Origin: Portulaca oleracea
Taxonomy: Eukaryota; Streptophyta; Magnoliopsida; Caryophyllales; Portulacaceae
DNA: 64,000 nt
Direction of reading: 5' to 3'
Assembly: GCA_029582165.1 (NCBI GenBank)
Contig: CM055885.1
Span: 10,104,729-10,168,728, forward strand
Under the pieces are notes generated by a model. It was not told the DNA's origin. It did no database searches and was given only the letters and a program-made list of their open reading frames with translations. The translations under genes were made by a program, and so were the position numbers. Shown here in pieces: positions 1 to 11,442 of this stretch; position 1 is the stretch's first letter; each line of letters begins with the position of its first letter.

Positions 1-1119
1 TGTGATCCTTTTATACCAATGGAAGAGGTTGTAATATAAGAAAAATATTTGAGGGTAATGTTGGAATGAAAAGTTCAACATGCTACTTAATTTCTCTAAC
101 GTTAAGATCACTAACGTTTGTAAAACTCTTGCATGAGAAGTCATGTGATACAAATATATGGATCATATATAAGGTAAACACAAAGAATATGATCAACACA
201 GACATATAATAGACCAGCACAGGTCGTGCTGGTCTCCACAAGAGCAGAAAACTGGTTTTGCATTCAATACGAATCATGTTGCTGCAACACGGATCGTGTT
301 AAATAGCAGAATGCAGTTTTAATGCTAACGACTATATAATCTATATATATTAAGTTTTCATATCGTTTTTATATCCGATATTAATCTCCAACAACTATAT
401 TTTGATTACAGCTCTTGGTCAATGGACTTATTCAAGGTCATGACACCATTAAGGACCCTAATTATGTCCTTTGACCTAGGGAGCCAAGAGGGGAGAAGTC
501 TCCTATAAATAGGAGACATTCTAAACCATTTCAGACGCCATTTGATAATCACATCTTCTCATTCTTGTATAGACTGCAGCTATACTTGAGTGATTCAAGT
601 GAGAAACCATTTTCTTGAGTGTGTTGAGTGCTAAGTTTGATCCCTTTTGAACATTTACGGTATACTAAATAGTTCTTAAGGAATGTGAGTTTAGTCAACA
701 ACTCTTAGCAATATCCAAAGCGAGTTTCCATTGTTTCTATATCTTCTAAGCACTTTCCTCCAGCAGCCCGCGTCTCTTTCTTCGTTTACCATATTACTTT
801 TCAGATTCATGCATCTCTATGTATACCCCACCTACCCTTTCTTTTCAGATTCACTCACCCCTTCGAAATTTTTCCATCTCATTCATAAATCCAATTCTGT
901 GAATTGCTTTTTAGATTCACTCGCCCCCTTCTCCTTTTTAACATTGTCGTTGTGAAATCACCATTTGGCCTCATTCTTGTTGTCTACTAAGTTTAATATG
1001 CATTCTTGTTTGGCTTGATTGACTTCACCAGTAGTAATTTCGTCATCAGTAGAGACTTGAGCCTTAGTCAGTTTAACCTATCGCATATTTTCATCGGCCA
1101 TTTTTTGGAGTAATCAAAC
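1..1119. other. Unassigned leading sequence, possible decayed Copia-like LTR at 59-700
   Basis: No coding region is convincing here. A stretch starting TGTTGGAAT at 59, a common Copia LTR start, is followed by a good plant TATA motif (CTATAAATAGGAG near 503) and a leader-like region, so positions 59 to about 700 may be an old LTR. I could not find a primer site, a clear end or a target duplication. Around 840-1010 there is pyrimidine-rich sequence with short matches to 36820-36990 (TTCAGATTCACTCACCCC and a CATTCTTG-TGTCTACT block), so both may be pieces of one family or one host locus. Confidence 0.25.
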
Positions 1120-2115
1120 TGTTCGGTCTCATTTCGAGCCAAATGGATACCCTTAATAAAGTGTTTAATTGTTTTATCTCCTTAACTGTTAGTTATTATT
1201 TTTGTGGTTTTGTAGGTTGATAAGAGAATAATTAGAAAAGGTGTCAAATATAACAAAATCCGGACAAAAAGGAGATATAAACCAAGATACGCTAGCAGCG
1301 CCTGCGAGGCGCCACCAACGCGGGTCAAAAAGCGTCTGATACTAATTTTGTGTGCCAACTTTATTTTACGCGTAGGGTTTCCTTGGTGTTCTTTTTACTG
1401 TCATTATAAAAAGCTCTTAGTATACGAGACAAAAGATAGTTAGTTTTATCTTTCGTTTTTCTTAGTCTTCAAATATTAGTTTTATGTTTAGATTTTCTTT
1501 AAAGTTTTCTTTAGCCCTTCCATTGTAATTTACTTTTTCTACAATTTAATTCAAACCAACCTTACCTTTCAATCTTTCGTTTGTTTCTCACCCTTATTTG
1601 TTGTCATTCTCAATTCTCGCAATTTCAATTTTATTCGTAGTAGTTTCCACATAAAAGTCCAATTTTTTGTGAAAAGGAGGGTTAAGGTTTCTCGAATTCT
1701 CGTGACAAGAGGATTTAGGTAGTCTTAGTAATCCAAATCACGCTTTTTCTTGTTTGTTCGGGATCAAATTTGTGATTCAAGTTCTAGAAGCGAAGCGAAG
1801 TAATGCAGGTTAATGTTTTCTGTCTTAAATTCAGTATTCAATTCAGTTTTTATGCTCATCGTTATTAATTGCTTTCTTGAATATGCATTTGTTTTCATGT
1901 TCAGTTTCTAGTTCTTATTCGATTAGGACAAGTTTTAATTCTCGAATCATATTTGATCTAGTAATTATTGTTTCAAATTACTGTTAGTTTAGTGTAAATT
2001 ATTTACTGCTTTTCGCATTTGAAACCCTTACCAAACCAATTACCTTAGCCTAACACACCATCTCTGCGGATACAACAACCCTTACTTATAAAACCCCAAA
2101 TACCACAACCAAACA
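1120..2115 (+). repeat. Left LTR of Athila-like element
   Basis: It begins TGTTCGG and ends CA just before the primer site. It matches 5102-5830 over its first two thirds. A GC-rich pocket at about 1285-1340 contains the hairpin GCGCCT-GCG-AGGCGC and is roughly 100 bp shorter than the same pocket in the right LTR. Near its end it has the region around CTCTGCGGATACAAC, similar to the conserved U5 end of Athila/Tat LTRs. Confidence 0.7.
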
Positions 2116-2116
2116 A

Positions 2117-2134
2117 TGGCGTCGTGGCCAGGGA
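2117..2134 (+). other. Primer binding site, tRNA-Asp-like
   Basis: TGGCGTCGTGGCCAGGGA lies one base after the left LTR. It resembles the Athila-type primer site TGGCGCCGTTGCCGGGGA, with several transitions. It fixes the end of the LTR and the direction of the element. Confidence 0.65.
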
Positions 2135-2265
2135 TGACGTTATTTGGTAGATTAGGTTATTGGTTTTGTAAATAGTTTATTGCTTTCTTAGTTGTAATTT
2201 AATTCAGAAAAAATTCGTACATAACATTTGAAAAACATAAAAAAAAAAAATAAAGAGACAGAGTT

Positions 2266-3726
2266 ATGACCGATGTCAGGGTTCCACAATTTGAACAAGA
2301 AATATTTTGAAGATATTTTGCTAGATTACAGGGCTATCTTGTTGAATGTGAATCATATGGCGTCTTATATAAAAGATTGGATATCTTGGGTATTGTGCAT
2401 AAGGGTGTAAATTATGAAACTCGTAATCTCTTAGAATATTATGGTTTTTCTAATTTAGGAGAAGATGATGCATGAGAATTTCTTGAATGGTTGTCTAGGG
2501 ATACTTATGAATTTTAACAACAAAATTCTCCCTTTGACCCCCATATTTCAAATTTTTCACCACCCTCTGAGACTTTAACTGAACAGTCATGTCAATATTC
2601 CCTGTATTTTGATGATCAATCTTGTGGTAGGGAATGTATGGAAAACTCTTTTGATCCTCCCCAATGTGATGTTGTTGAGATTCATCCTTTGAGCTCCTAT
2701 TGTATATCTCTATACCATGATTGTAACTCTTGTTTCCACGCTAAAGTGGATGAACTGTGTTCGAGAATGAATGAGTAAACACAAGAATTTTTACATGAGA
2801 CTAACCCTAGGGTAGAAACTTCTTCTTCGCAAATGGTTGATTCGATAGCCGAAGTGGAATATTCATCATCTTTGAGTCCTGAATTGCATGATAATTCTCT
2901 TTTATATGATTCTGATGAGGATGACGCCAACTATAGCAGACCTCATTTTGTATGTATTGAGCTTAGGAAACCCTTAGCTCTAGCTACATCTAGAGAACAT
3001 GAGAAAAATGATGATTTTGTGTGTGAGGATGTACAACTTGATAAAAACATGCTAAATAATGAACCATTGTCCACACCATTAACTTTGCTTTTATGTGAAG
3101 AGAAGGTTGAGTCCAATGAATGCCATAGTGTTTGTGATATAACTGGACATGAACTTGTTGAGAGTGAAATCGAGTCCTTTGTGATTCAATGTGTGCTTGA
3201 TACTTAACTATTCACTTTCATGAAGGATCAATGTATTAATGAGGCATTAGCTACCCTTTCCTATGAGTCCATTGAAAATAATGTAAAATCTTATGATGAT
3301 GAACTTTAGTCTATGGGGATTGATCCTAAGTGTTTGAACTTGGTTTGTGACAATAATATTTTTTATGGTGATATGCTTTATGAGTCATTGTTTGCATCTA
3401 AGTCTTTACATGAGAAAGTTAAGAAATGTATTGTATTGCCCCCTCCCGTTGATTTGCATACTCAATCTCGATTTACAAGTCAATGGGAGGATACATTTGT
3501 CATGTCTTCATTTATGATGCCTAGGAAAGTTGTGTACATTCATGCATTCCGTCATTTCACTGACTTTTCTAAGGCTTTCGATAAACTTTTGAGAGCACTA
3601 ATGTTTGCTGATGGAGTTTTGAGATTGTGCTCTTATGTCCACCGTTCTGGGATGCATTCAAGGATGCATGACTTTTTACTACGGCCATTGAATGGTTCTG
3701 AGATGGTGTCCGACATCTTAAGGTGA
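2266..3726 (+). pseudogene. Decayed ORF of unknown function in Athila-like element
   Basis: A single reading frame runs from ATG 2266 to the stop at 3726, about 486 codons, broken by several in-frame stops (for example near 2308, 2473, 2515, 2776, 3205 and 3307). The longest open pieces are 2833-3207 and 3313-3726, both in this frame. The protein is acidic in the middle and has clustered Cys/His residues, but I recognise no domain. It lies where gag is expected in an LTR element, so an element-specific gag-like or accessory protein is possible. This is inference from position only. Confidence 0.45.
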
Positions 3727-5101
3727 GATGGAGTTGTCGGCTTGTGATTTTTCTTTTCTTTTGTGTGATTTTTATTTTTCTTTTGTGAGGTGTCACTTTA
3801 GCTCCAATGAGGACATTGTAGAGTTTTTGTGTGGGAGTGGGATGGCATACTTGCCTAAGAAATATAGGAAGATAAATAAATTTGAGTTACCACCAAGAAA
3901 AGGGCAATTTTTTTAAAAATTTTTCTTAGCAAGGGGTAGTTTGTATACATGGTTGGGTCGATGATTTCTAGAATAGTGTAATTGCTTAGTTAGGAATGGT
4001 CAGTGAGTGCTTGATAGGCTTTAAGCTTGGTGGTTGCCTAACCTAAACATAATAACCTCACCTGTATTTGCAAACATGTGGTTTCTTTAGAAATTTCACT
4101 TCTAGTTTATTAATGTGATGGTCTTAGTTTAGGAGGGAAGTTTTGGCTTCTTATGTATCCATGCGCTTACAATTAAGAAAAAAATGGAAAAAGAAAAAAA
4201 TGTTAGTACACCTACACGGGTTGGTATGAGTGGTGCGACACTCTTAGGCCTTGAGCACTTTGTTGCGTATGGAGTAACCTGTGTTGGGAGGGTAATCCCC
4301 ATTTATGGGCCGTTCTTGTTCCCAACAAATACTCTGACACAAAAACATTGAGAAAAGAAAAGCTGAAAATGTTGGTTCACCTTCATAGATCGGTATGAGT
4401 GGTACGACATTCATATCCCTTAAGCACCTTGCATGTGTATGGAAATGATCTATATATGTTGGAAGAGTAGACCCCTTTTAGGGCCGTTCAATTCTCGAAC
4501 AAACCAACACCAAAAATATTTGAAGGAAATAATTGTGAAAACCTTCCTTATGTAACCTGCGGCCCTCACCAAGCCAAGAGCGACACAAAATGGAGAGGGC
4601 AACCACCTATAATTCACTAAATATCGAGCATGGTATGTGAGTAGCTAGTTCTGACCAACTGAACATTGACTTAAACAAAAACAAGCTAGAAACACTGCAC
4701 TTGAGCACGAGGAACCCGTCAAGCATATGCATGTGTGATGTGAAAAATGTTAAGTTCGGTAACGAACTTACAAGTAGCCTTGATTGTTCTTGTTACCTGT
4801 TCTAAATATAGTAAAAGCATTGTTTGAGTGTTTAGATTCGCAACCGTGTGTATAGACCTTCTTCTACGCTTATCTTGTTAAGTTTGTCTCTTTCTTCTCT
4901 TCCTTTTTCTTTGCTTTTGTGGGTATAACTTCTATAAACCCTCACGAGACCTTCCTCGTCCACTTGGGCTGCCAAGGAGTTTAAAGGGCTTGTTGCATAC
5001 GCTAAATGCAACCGTGATTCCTACGAAAGTGAGTTAGGATAGTTTTGTTTTCTTTTTTGTTTTAGTTTGCTCGGGGCGAGCAAACCTTTGTGTGGGAGTG
5101 T
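3727..5101 (+). other. Non-coding 3' internal region of Athila-like element
   Basis: No convincing gene. It holds a degenerate tandem duplication (4196-4505, listed separately) and ends with a purine-rich stretch (TGTGGGAGTG, 5090-5100) directly before the right LTR, in the place of a polypurine tract. A similar TGTGGGAGTGGG stretch at 3829 follows the decayed ORF. Confidence 0.5.
4196..4505 (+). repeat. Degenerate tandem duplication, unit about 175 bp
   Basis: Two successive paragraphs share the order of motifs GGTATGAGTGGT-CGACA, a TTGAGCAC/TTAAGCACC block, GTGTATGG/GCGTATGG, GTTGGGAG/GTTGGAAG and GGGCCGTTC. They are clearly related but well diverged, so the duplication is old. Confidence 0.6.
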
Positions 5102-5830
5102 TGTTCGGTCTCATTTCGAGCCGAATTGATACCCTTAATAAAGTGTTTAATTATTTTATCTCCTTAACTATTAGTTAGTTATGATGATTTTTGTGTTTTT
5201 GTAGGTTGATAAGAGAATAATTAGAAAAGGGGTCTAATATAACAAAATCCGAACAAAAAGGAGAGAGAAACCGAGAGACACCAACAGCGCCTCAGAGACG
5301 AAACCAGCGTCTAAGGAACGAACGAGAACCAGAGACGTTGTCAGCGCCTCCAGACGCCACCATCGCCTCGGTCAGAAAGTTCATCCGGGAAGAAAATTGA
5401 AGGCGCTGGCAGCACCTGGTCAAATGCGGCCAGCGTCTGATATTTTTGTGCGCCGACTTTATTTTATGCGTAGGGTTTCCTTGGTGTTCTTTTTACTGTC
5501 ATTATAAAAATCTCTTAGTACACGGACAATAGATAGTTAGTTTTAGTTAGTTTTTATCTTTCGTTTTTCTTAGTCTACAAATATTAGTTTACTGTTTTGG
5601 TTTTCTTTAAAGTTTTCTCTAGTCCTTTCATTGTAATTTAGTTTTTCTGCAATTTAATTCAAACCAACCTTACCTTTCAATCTCTTGTTTCCTTTTCACC
5701 CTTATTTGTTGTTATTCTCAATTATCGCGATTTCAATTTTATTAGTAGTAGTTTTCCATATAAAAATCCAATTTTTAGTGAAGAGGATGACTAAGGCTCC
5801 TCTAATTCCCATAACAGGAGGATTCGGACA
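5102..5830 (+). repeat. Right LTR of Athila-like element, 3' truncated
   Basis: It matches the left LTR from TGTTCGG to the region around GGATTCGG, then ends abruptly. About a quarter of the LTR is missing. The hairpin-rich pocket at 5280-5440 is expanded relative to the left LTR and contains stems such as AGACG/CGTCT. Confidence 0.7.
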
Positions 5831-5857
5831 ACCAGTCAACAAGCACATAAAACCATG
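5829..5857. other. 29-bp templated filler at a break-repair junction
   Basis: These 29 bases are identical to 6278-6306, inside the neighbouring LTR. Here they sit between the truncated Athila-like LTR and a truncated Ogre-like LTR. The second copy of that LTR at about 36050 differs inside this stretch (CCAAAC where both others have CCAGTC), so the nearby copy was the template. Confidence 0.75.
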
Positions 5858-6907
5858 AAGGATAATGGAAGGAAGATGAGAAATGGAGATAATAATGGTA
5901 GGAAAGTGATGAAAAAGGATAGGTAGAAAGGCTCTTTTTGTGATGTTTTAGGATACTTTTGTGAGGGTTTTATGTAAGAATGATGGGGATAGTATGAGAG
6001 TATGGGTGAGAGGTTTTAAGAGGATGAAGATATGGAGATTAGGATGATAAGAAAATGGTAGAAAAGTGATAGAGAAATGGTGGTAAAATGATAGCTAGAA
6101 TGGAGAGATTAGAGAGATGAGAGAATTGAGAGATGGAGGATGAGAGTGTAGGAGGGGAAGAATGAGTGAATGATTGAGTCAGTTTAGCTTTGGCATGAGG
6201 GGGTATTTATAGGCTTTAGGAGGCTTCAAGAGAGGATAAACATATATGCACATACATGCATTCTCCACATTCGTAGTCAACCAGTCAACAAGCACATAAA
6301 ACCATGGTGGCAAAGGGGAGTGTTCTTGGGTGGACGGTAGCACATGGTGAATTAACCCATGTGTGGACGCATTGAAGGTCGGTCGGCCTACAACAAGGGG
6401 AGGGGATGAACCTTGGTTCATCCATGCACCCATGGACGGTAGAAGTGTGAAAGGAAGACTTCGAAGTTAGTATGTTCGTACTCTTGGACGGTGGGGCTTT
6501 ATTTGATGTTTATGAGATGATTTTGGATGCTTTGGCTAGGCTTTGAACTTGAGACCTCTTGGAGCTTCTTTGCATGTCACCTTTACGTAGCTCATGCATG
6601 GCATGCATGGCTGAATTTATTATTTTAATTACGTAAAGGTTGTGCATGCAATTCCCACATAAACTCGAACATGTATAGTGCATGCATGCGAGTCTTCTGG
6701 CTTCGGCTTTGGCTTCCCTTATTTCCTTATTTTCTAGCTACAAATACATAAAAGGAAAATAATAATAAAATTACATTTAAAAGTATATAAAATCTATACT
6801 AAAATCTCGTGTCTAAATTAGCTTATCAACCGACTTCTTCTTCTTTATTTGTGCTTCATTTTATATAGATATCCTATATATTTAGCTACCAAAATCCGGT
6901 GTCTACA
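5858..6907 (-). repeat. 3' LTR of outer Ogre-like element, truncated
   Basis: On the minus strand it starts TGTAGACACCGGATTTTGG at 6907 and matches 36672 down to about 35572 and, inverted, the LTR at 13516. It carries a minus-strand TATA motif (TATTTATAGG on the plus strand near 6205). About half of the 2-kb LTR has been lost at 5858. Confidence 0.75.
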
Positions 6908-6930
6908 GAGAGCCCCCACTTTGATTGAGT
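6908..6930 (-). other. Polypurine tract of outer Ogre-like element
   Basis: On the minus strand the sequence CAAAGTGGGGGCTCTC directly precedes the LTR start. This is the expected place and composition for the plus-strand primer of reverse transcription. Confidence 0.75.
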
Positions 6931-7299
6931 CCTAGATAGGACGAAAATCAAAGTAGACTTGATTTGATGGACACTGGTCGAGATATGACTTTGGAGTGCA
7001 AAGCCTGAGGATATAACTTTGGAGTGCAAAGCCTGGCGTGATGCTTGAAAGCTGGGTCCTACATCGCAGTTTTGGGCGGCATGAGTTTCTGTAGGGGTTG
7101 ATCCCGAGCAAGAATGGTGCTCTACTTGAGATGATCTCGGACGTTTGATGACGTCCTACTTGATATGATCGCCGACGTTTGATGACGTCCTACTTGAAAG
7201 TGTGGGCTGACACTTGGAAACTAAGTCCTGTGTCGCGGTTGGCGAACTTGCGCTAATAGGTGATCTCAGGCGAGAATGACGGCTTACTTGTTGGAAGGA

Positions 7300-7560
7300 T
7301 TTTGTCGAACCTGATGCCGACGACTCGTGGACATTGATGTCGATTTTCTAGTCTTTCCCAGTGTCGATTCCAGTCTTTCCCGGTGTCGTTTCCAGTCTTT
7401 CCTGGTGTCGATGGGGACTTATGCCGATTGGCTACCCTATTTTTTGGCTTTTTGATGATGATGCCATTTTTGATGCCGATGAGACTTCACTGGACGTGAT
7501 GCCAGTGGCTCTTATCCTTGAAATCTCATCGAACCCTGATGCCGACGACTCTTATTCTCC
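7300..7560 (-). repeat. Hairpin array, GCATCA-type, outer copy
   Basis: Counterpart of 24440-24870 in the inner copy. Read on the minus strand, units carry short inverted repeats such as CACTGG...CCAGTG (around 7490-7510). Some units have lost pairing at one end. A further repeat block, GACGTCCTACTTG, occurs at about 7140-7200. Confidence 0.6.
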
Positions 7561-8340
7561 TTAGTTTATGTCAGCATGATCATTGGAAAAATGCTCTTTG
7601 TTTGGGGACTAGATGCTCCAGTCTTGAGAAGACTGTCCCTCCTTATTGGGCACACTTAGGAATGATCCTCCCTGATAATGTGCAAGATTAAGCCCTTGGA
7701 AACAAGCATGGAGAAAAGATAACGACTCCTTCTTTCCCTAGGCCGGCCGGACACTAGAGAGAAGAGAATAATCCTTGCATTCACTTGGGCCCTTGGCAAC
7801 AAGCATGGAGAAAATACAAAGGCTCCTTCTTTCCCTAGGCCGGCCGGACACTAGAGAGAAGAGAAGAATCCTTGCATTCGCTCCAGCTTTTGCAGGCCAA
7901 ACGTGCTTGCAATTTTTAGTAGATAGCCCCAAGGCCGATCAGACTTGAGCCTGGAAAAATGAGGGCATGACATGTGGCTATGTGAATCGAACTCTTGTGA
8001 TCACAAATTAGAGCTTCTTCTTGGCCTTCTTCTTGTTTTCTGGATTTTCTTCTTTTTTTATTTGTATTTTCGGCTTTTATTAAAAAGTGATGGCTTCTTC
8101 CACTCTCATTCCTCGGTATGCTTTATTTCTTCTACAAGCTTATTTTTATAGCATGTTATCGTTGAAACGACTTGCATGCTACTGCTTGTTTCAGCACTTT
8201 CAGTTGAATTTAAAGTAGGCGATACTTCAAATTTTGCTTCAAGCACATAGATGCCAATATCTTCTTTGCTCATGGTTGCATGAGTTTCGAATTCCACTAG
8301 GGGAACATGGATTCTTAAATTTCGCCCGGTCGCTGATCCA
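7561..8340 (-). other. Non-coding internal region of outer Ogre-like element
   Basis: Matches the inverted inner copy at about 23700-24360. It contains a local duplication of about 100 bp (CCTTGGAAACAAGCATGGAGAAAA at about 7695 and CCTTGGCAACAAGCATGGAGAAAA at about 7791, each followed by TTCTTTCCCTAGGCCGGCCG). No gene is seen. Confidence 0.55.
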
Positions 8341-8745
8341 TATTAGTCATGTGAAGAATTTGTCCTTCGTGTTAGACAGGTGCCATTCGGGTCTGGCAGA
8401 TAAGGAATCTGTCCTTCGTGTCGGACAATCGCCATTCGTCTCTGGTGAATGATGAAGATTATGTCCTTCATGTCGGACAGTCGCCATTCGTGTCTGGCAG
8501 ATGATGAGTCTTTCCTTCGTGTCGGACGAGTGGTGATGTTGTCCTTCATGTCGGACAATCGTCATTCGTGTCTGGTGGATAAGGATTCTGTCCTTCGTGT
8601 CCGACGGGTGGTGATGTTGTCCTCTGTGTCGGACAATCGCCATTCGTGTCTGGCGGACGATGAAGATTTTGTCCTTCGTGTCGGACAATCGACATTCGTG
8701 TCTGGCGGAAAAGATTCTGTCCTTCGTGTCGGACAGTCAATTTAT
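8341..8745 (-). repeat. Hairpin array with constant TTCGTGTC loop
   Basis: About 15 imperfect units alternate two kinds of short hairpin that share the loop TTCGTGTC. Type one has the stem TGTCC/GGACA (for example 8410-8427 and, with loop TTCATGTC, 8462-8479). Type two has CGCCA/TGGCG or near variants. At 8381-8398 a third stem TGCCA/TGGCA appears. Long ORFs in both directions here are translations of the repeat and are not genes. Confidence 0.75.
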
Positions 8746-9689
8746 GACTTGATTGGATGCTAGCTTGACTTGCTACAGTTGGATTTAGAGGTTGCTCCAA
8801 TCTTGCTCTTAGTGATAAGAAACCATGTCGATCGGTCTGAATGAGATGGCATACGGGCTTTAACCAACCCCCAGTGTTGCGTTCTACAGCAACAATGTGG
8901 CACTTCTATGCTTTTTTTTTTTTTTTTGATATGCAGGTATGCATGCAACTAGTCTACTAGACTCTTACACAAACAATGCATTTTTTTTTTACACAAGTAT
9001 TTATGCACTTATGCATTTATACACGACTACTGACTTTATGCATGACAGACTGACTCTATGTGACTTTAACATGACTTATGGATGCAATGCATACATATTA
9101 TGCTTAGACGGAACATACACATGACGCTTTATGATTCTAAACATGTAATTCTATATGCAGGTAACCCCCCGACTCTTTATGTAGACAATAACTTTCTAGG
9201 ACAATGTTTTCCTAAGACAATGTTTTTCTAGGACAATGAGCTCCTAAGACAATGACTTTTTTTTTTTCAGATAACAACTTTCCTAAGACAATTACTTCCT
9301 AAGGATCAACGCCACTTTTGGGGAATTTCAGGAAAATTCATGATGAGAAACATTTTCGTCCATGAGACGGACAATGATGGTGGAAGCACTAAAGTTGAAA
9401 TATCTGCTTCTTGAATGGTCATGCAGACGATTGCTTGCAAATCTATATTGATGTACGATAAGCCCCTGGTTTAGCGTAGGCTCTTGATGATACTGTCCTG
9501 GTTTGGAGAGCAACATAGGGATTTGCAAGCCTCCAATCTAATTTAAACCGACGGTATGATATACGAAGACCATGGAATAGAAGGAGACATTGCTTCTTGT
9601 GCTGCACTGATGGAAATATGGTATGTCCTTAGCTGTGAGTCTCGATATCTCCTTTTGCCTAACTTGCCCAAAGGGTTTTCAAGTTAGCC

Positions 9690-9820
9690 TCTCCTTTCTT
9701 TTTTTTTTTCCTTCTGTTTTTTTTTCTCTTTTTTTCTTTTTTTCTTTCTTTCTTTCTTTTTTTCTTTTCTTTCCTTTCTTTTTTCCTCTCTCTTCTTTTT
9801 TCTTCTTTTCTTTCGAGACC
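9690..9820. repeat. Polypyrimidine tract
   Basis: About 130 bases of almost pure C/T. At the same place the inner copy has only about 35 bases of purine tract (22520-22555), so the tract has expanded or contracted since the copies separated. Confidence 0.8.
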
Positions 9821-10859
9821 ACTATTAGGACGTCAATGAGAATGAAGATCCAGGACCTTGTAGAATAGGGAGTAGGTGTCCCTCTTAGAAACTATGAACG
9901 ATGGTGACAAAGGAAGTGCGAGCCTCCAGTTTAGAGTAGCTTATCTCCGAAAAATGTCTTGAATGATGTCACAGAAGTAGCGCGACCCCCCAGTTTAGAG
10001 TAGCTTATCTATGAGTCTGTTCATTATTGCATATGTCGCTAGTTAGCCCCTGATTTGATGTGGACCGCTTTTGCTCTTGTTGAGAAGTGAGACACACTCA
10101 TGTATGCTGAGAGTGGGCATTAAGAACAGAGCCTCATACTTGCATTAATGATCGAGCTAAAAAAAGTCCTTAAAAGGGTGAGATGAGACGAAAAGGCTAA
10201 AAAGGTTGGCTAGAAAGTGTTTGGTGACAAAGATGATGATAGAGGTATTATTAATGAGTGGGATATAGAGACACTTAAGAATGGACGTGCCTTAAAAAGG
10301 AAGGAGAGATGGTCAAATGGGATGAACATCATCTCTTGAGAAAAGCGTGGAACATGGGGATAAAGAGACACTTAGGGATGTTGGTGTCTTGAAAGGGTGA
10401 AGAGATGGTCAAGTGGGGTAGACATCATCTCTTAGGAAAAGGCTGGAACATGGTTGATGGAATGATGTTCAAGTTTGACAGAAGGAAAATGGAAAATGGA
10501 GGTTTAACGATAGTGATAGAAATCCAGGGTTTCCTCTCCTTTTGCCTAGCCCGCCCAAGTGGGTTTTTGGAGTAGCTTTTATTCTCTCTTTTTTTTATTC
10601 TCTAAAAGACCAATTTATTAAACGACGAAACTCTCTAAAGTGAAAATATTGGGTCGGGCCTCGAAGAGGTTCTCCTACGTATCTAAGGTGGAATCAGGCT
10701 AGTCGTAGTTCTTTGAGCGCAACTTTGATGGATAGTGCCTCGAGGAAGGCTTATTCAGAAAGATGGTAATGAAGGCGTATGAAGGTTATTGAAGGTTGAA
10801 AGGTATGATGAGGTTTATGGATGATGGGATTATTCTGGTGTGCATGACTCTTATTTCCG

Positions 10860-11040
10860 CCTTGTAATTTCTTACTCCCCTCTTTTCTTCTCTTTTGTTT
10901 CTTTCTTCTTTTTTTTCTTTTACTCTCTCATTTTTTTTTCATTCCCTTTGTTTTTTCTTCCCTTTCCTCTTCTTTTTTTGCTATCCCCCTCAACCCTTTT
11001 TTTTTTGTTTCCACCTTTTTTTCGAACTTCTTCTTCATGG
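10860..11040. repeat. Second polypyrimidine tract
   Basis: A C/T-rich stretch matching the purine-rich stretch 21290-21500 of the inverted inner copy. ORFs rich in Phe, Ser and Leu here come from base composition. Confidence 0.75.
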
Positions 11041-11442
11041 ATTCCTCCTATTCTCCTTTGGTCATAACACACCTCTTTGGATTTGGTTAATGGACGAAAG
11101 GGTTTTGAAAAGGTTAAGATTTGAAGGAAATGTTAAAAATAGAAAGGATAGGTTGTAATGGTAGGCCGAGATTGGATGAAAAGACGAGGGTAATGTGGTT
11201 AGTGAATTGAAGGTTGGGCGGAAGCCCCCTGTCCTCGACACATTTGGTTAAGCTGCGACATTTCTAATGAGGAGCGCTTACTTCAGAGAGATTATGGGAA
11301 TTGGTCTTTCCTGACAACACTCTCTCCTTTTGCTCAGCCTGTCGGATTGGAATACAGGTTGACTTCTCTCATCAATTTTATTATCTCCTTTTGTCCGATT
11401 TGCCTCAATGAGGTTTTCAAACCGGCCACTCTATAGTTTTTC

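Larger units (their letters stand above)
1120..5830 (+). mobile_element. Athila-like non-autonomous LTR retrotransposon, right end truncated
   Basis: Two direct repeats beginning TGTTCGGTCTC (1120 and 5102) enclose about 3 kb. The left repeat is followed by a primer site resembling the Athila type. The internal region carries one decayed ORF and no reverse transcriptase, integrase or protease that I can recognise, so the element would have depended on enzymes from elsewhere. The right LTR stops at 5830, where an unrelated LTR begins after a short filler. No target duplication can therefore be checked. Confidence 0.75.

Noticed and set aside
8343..8800. ORFs with repeating peptides such as RQTRMAIVRHEGQ
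   Set aside because: Open in several frames and both strands because the hairpin repeats lack stops. No start context and no homology.
9623..9868. Phe-rich membrane-like ORF
   Set aside because: Product of a polypyrimidine tract. The homologous place in the inner copy does not keep it.
10840..11158. Ser/Phe/Leu-rich ORFs that look like membrane proteins
   Set aside because: Polypyrimidine tract in non-coding element DNA.
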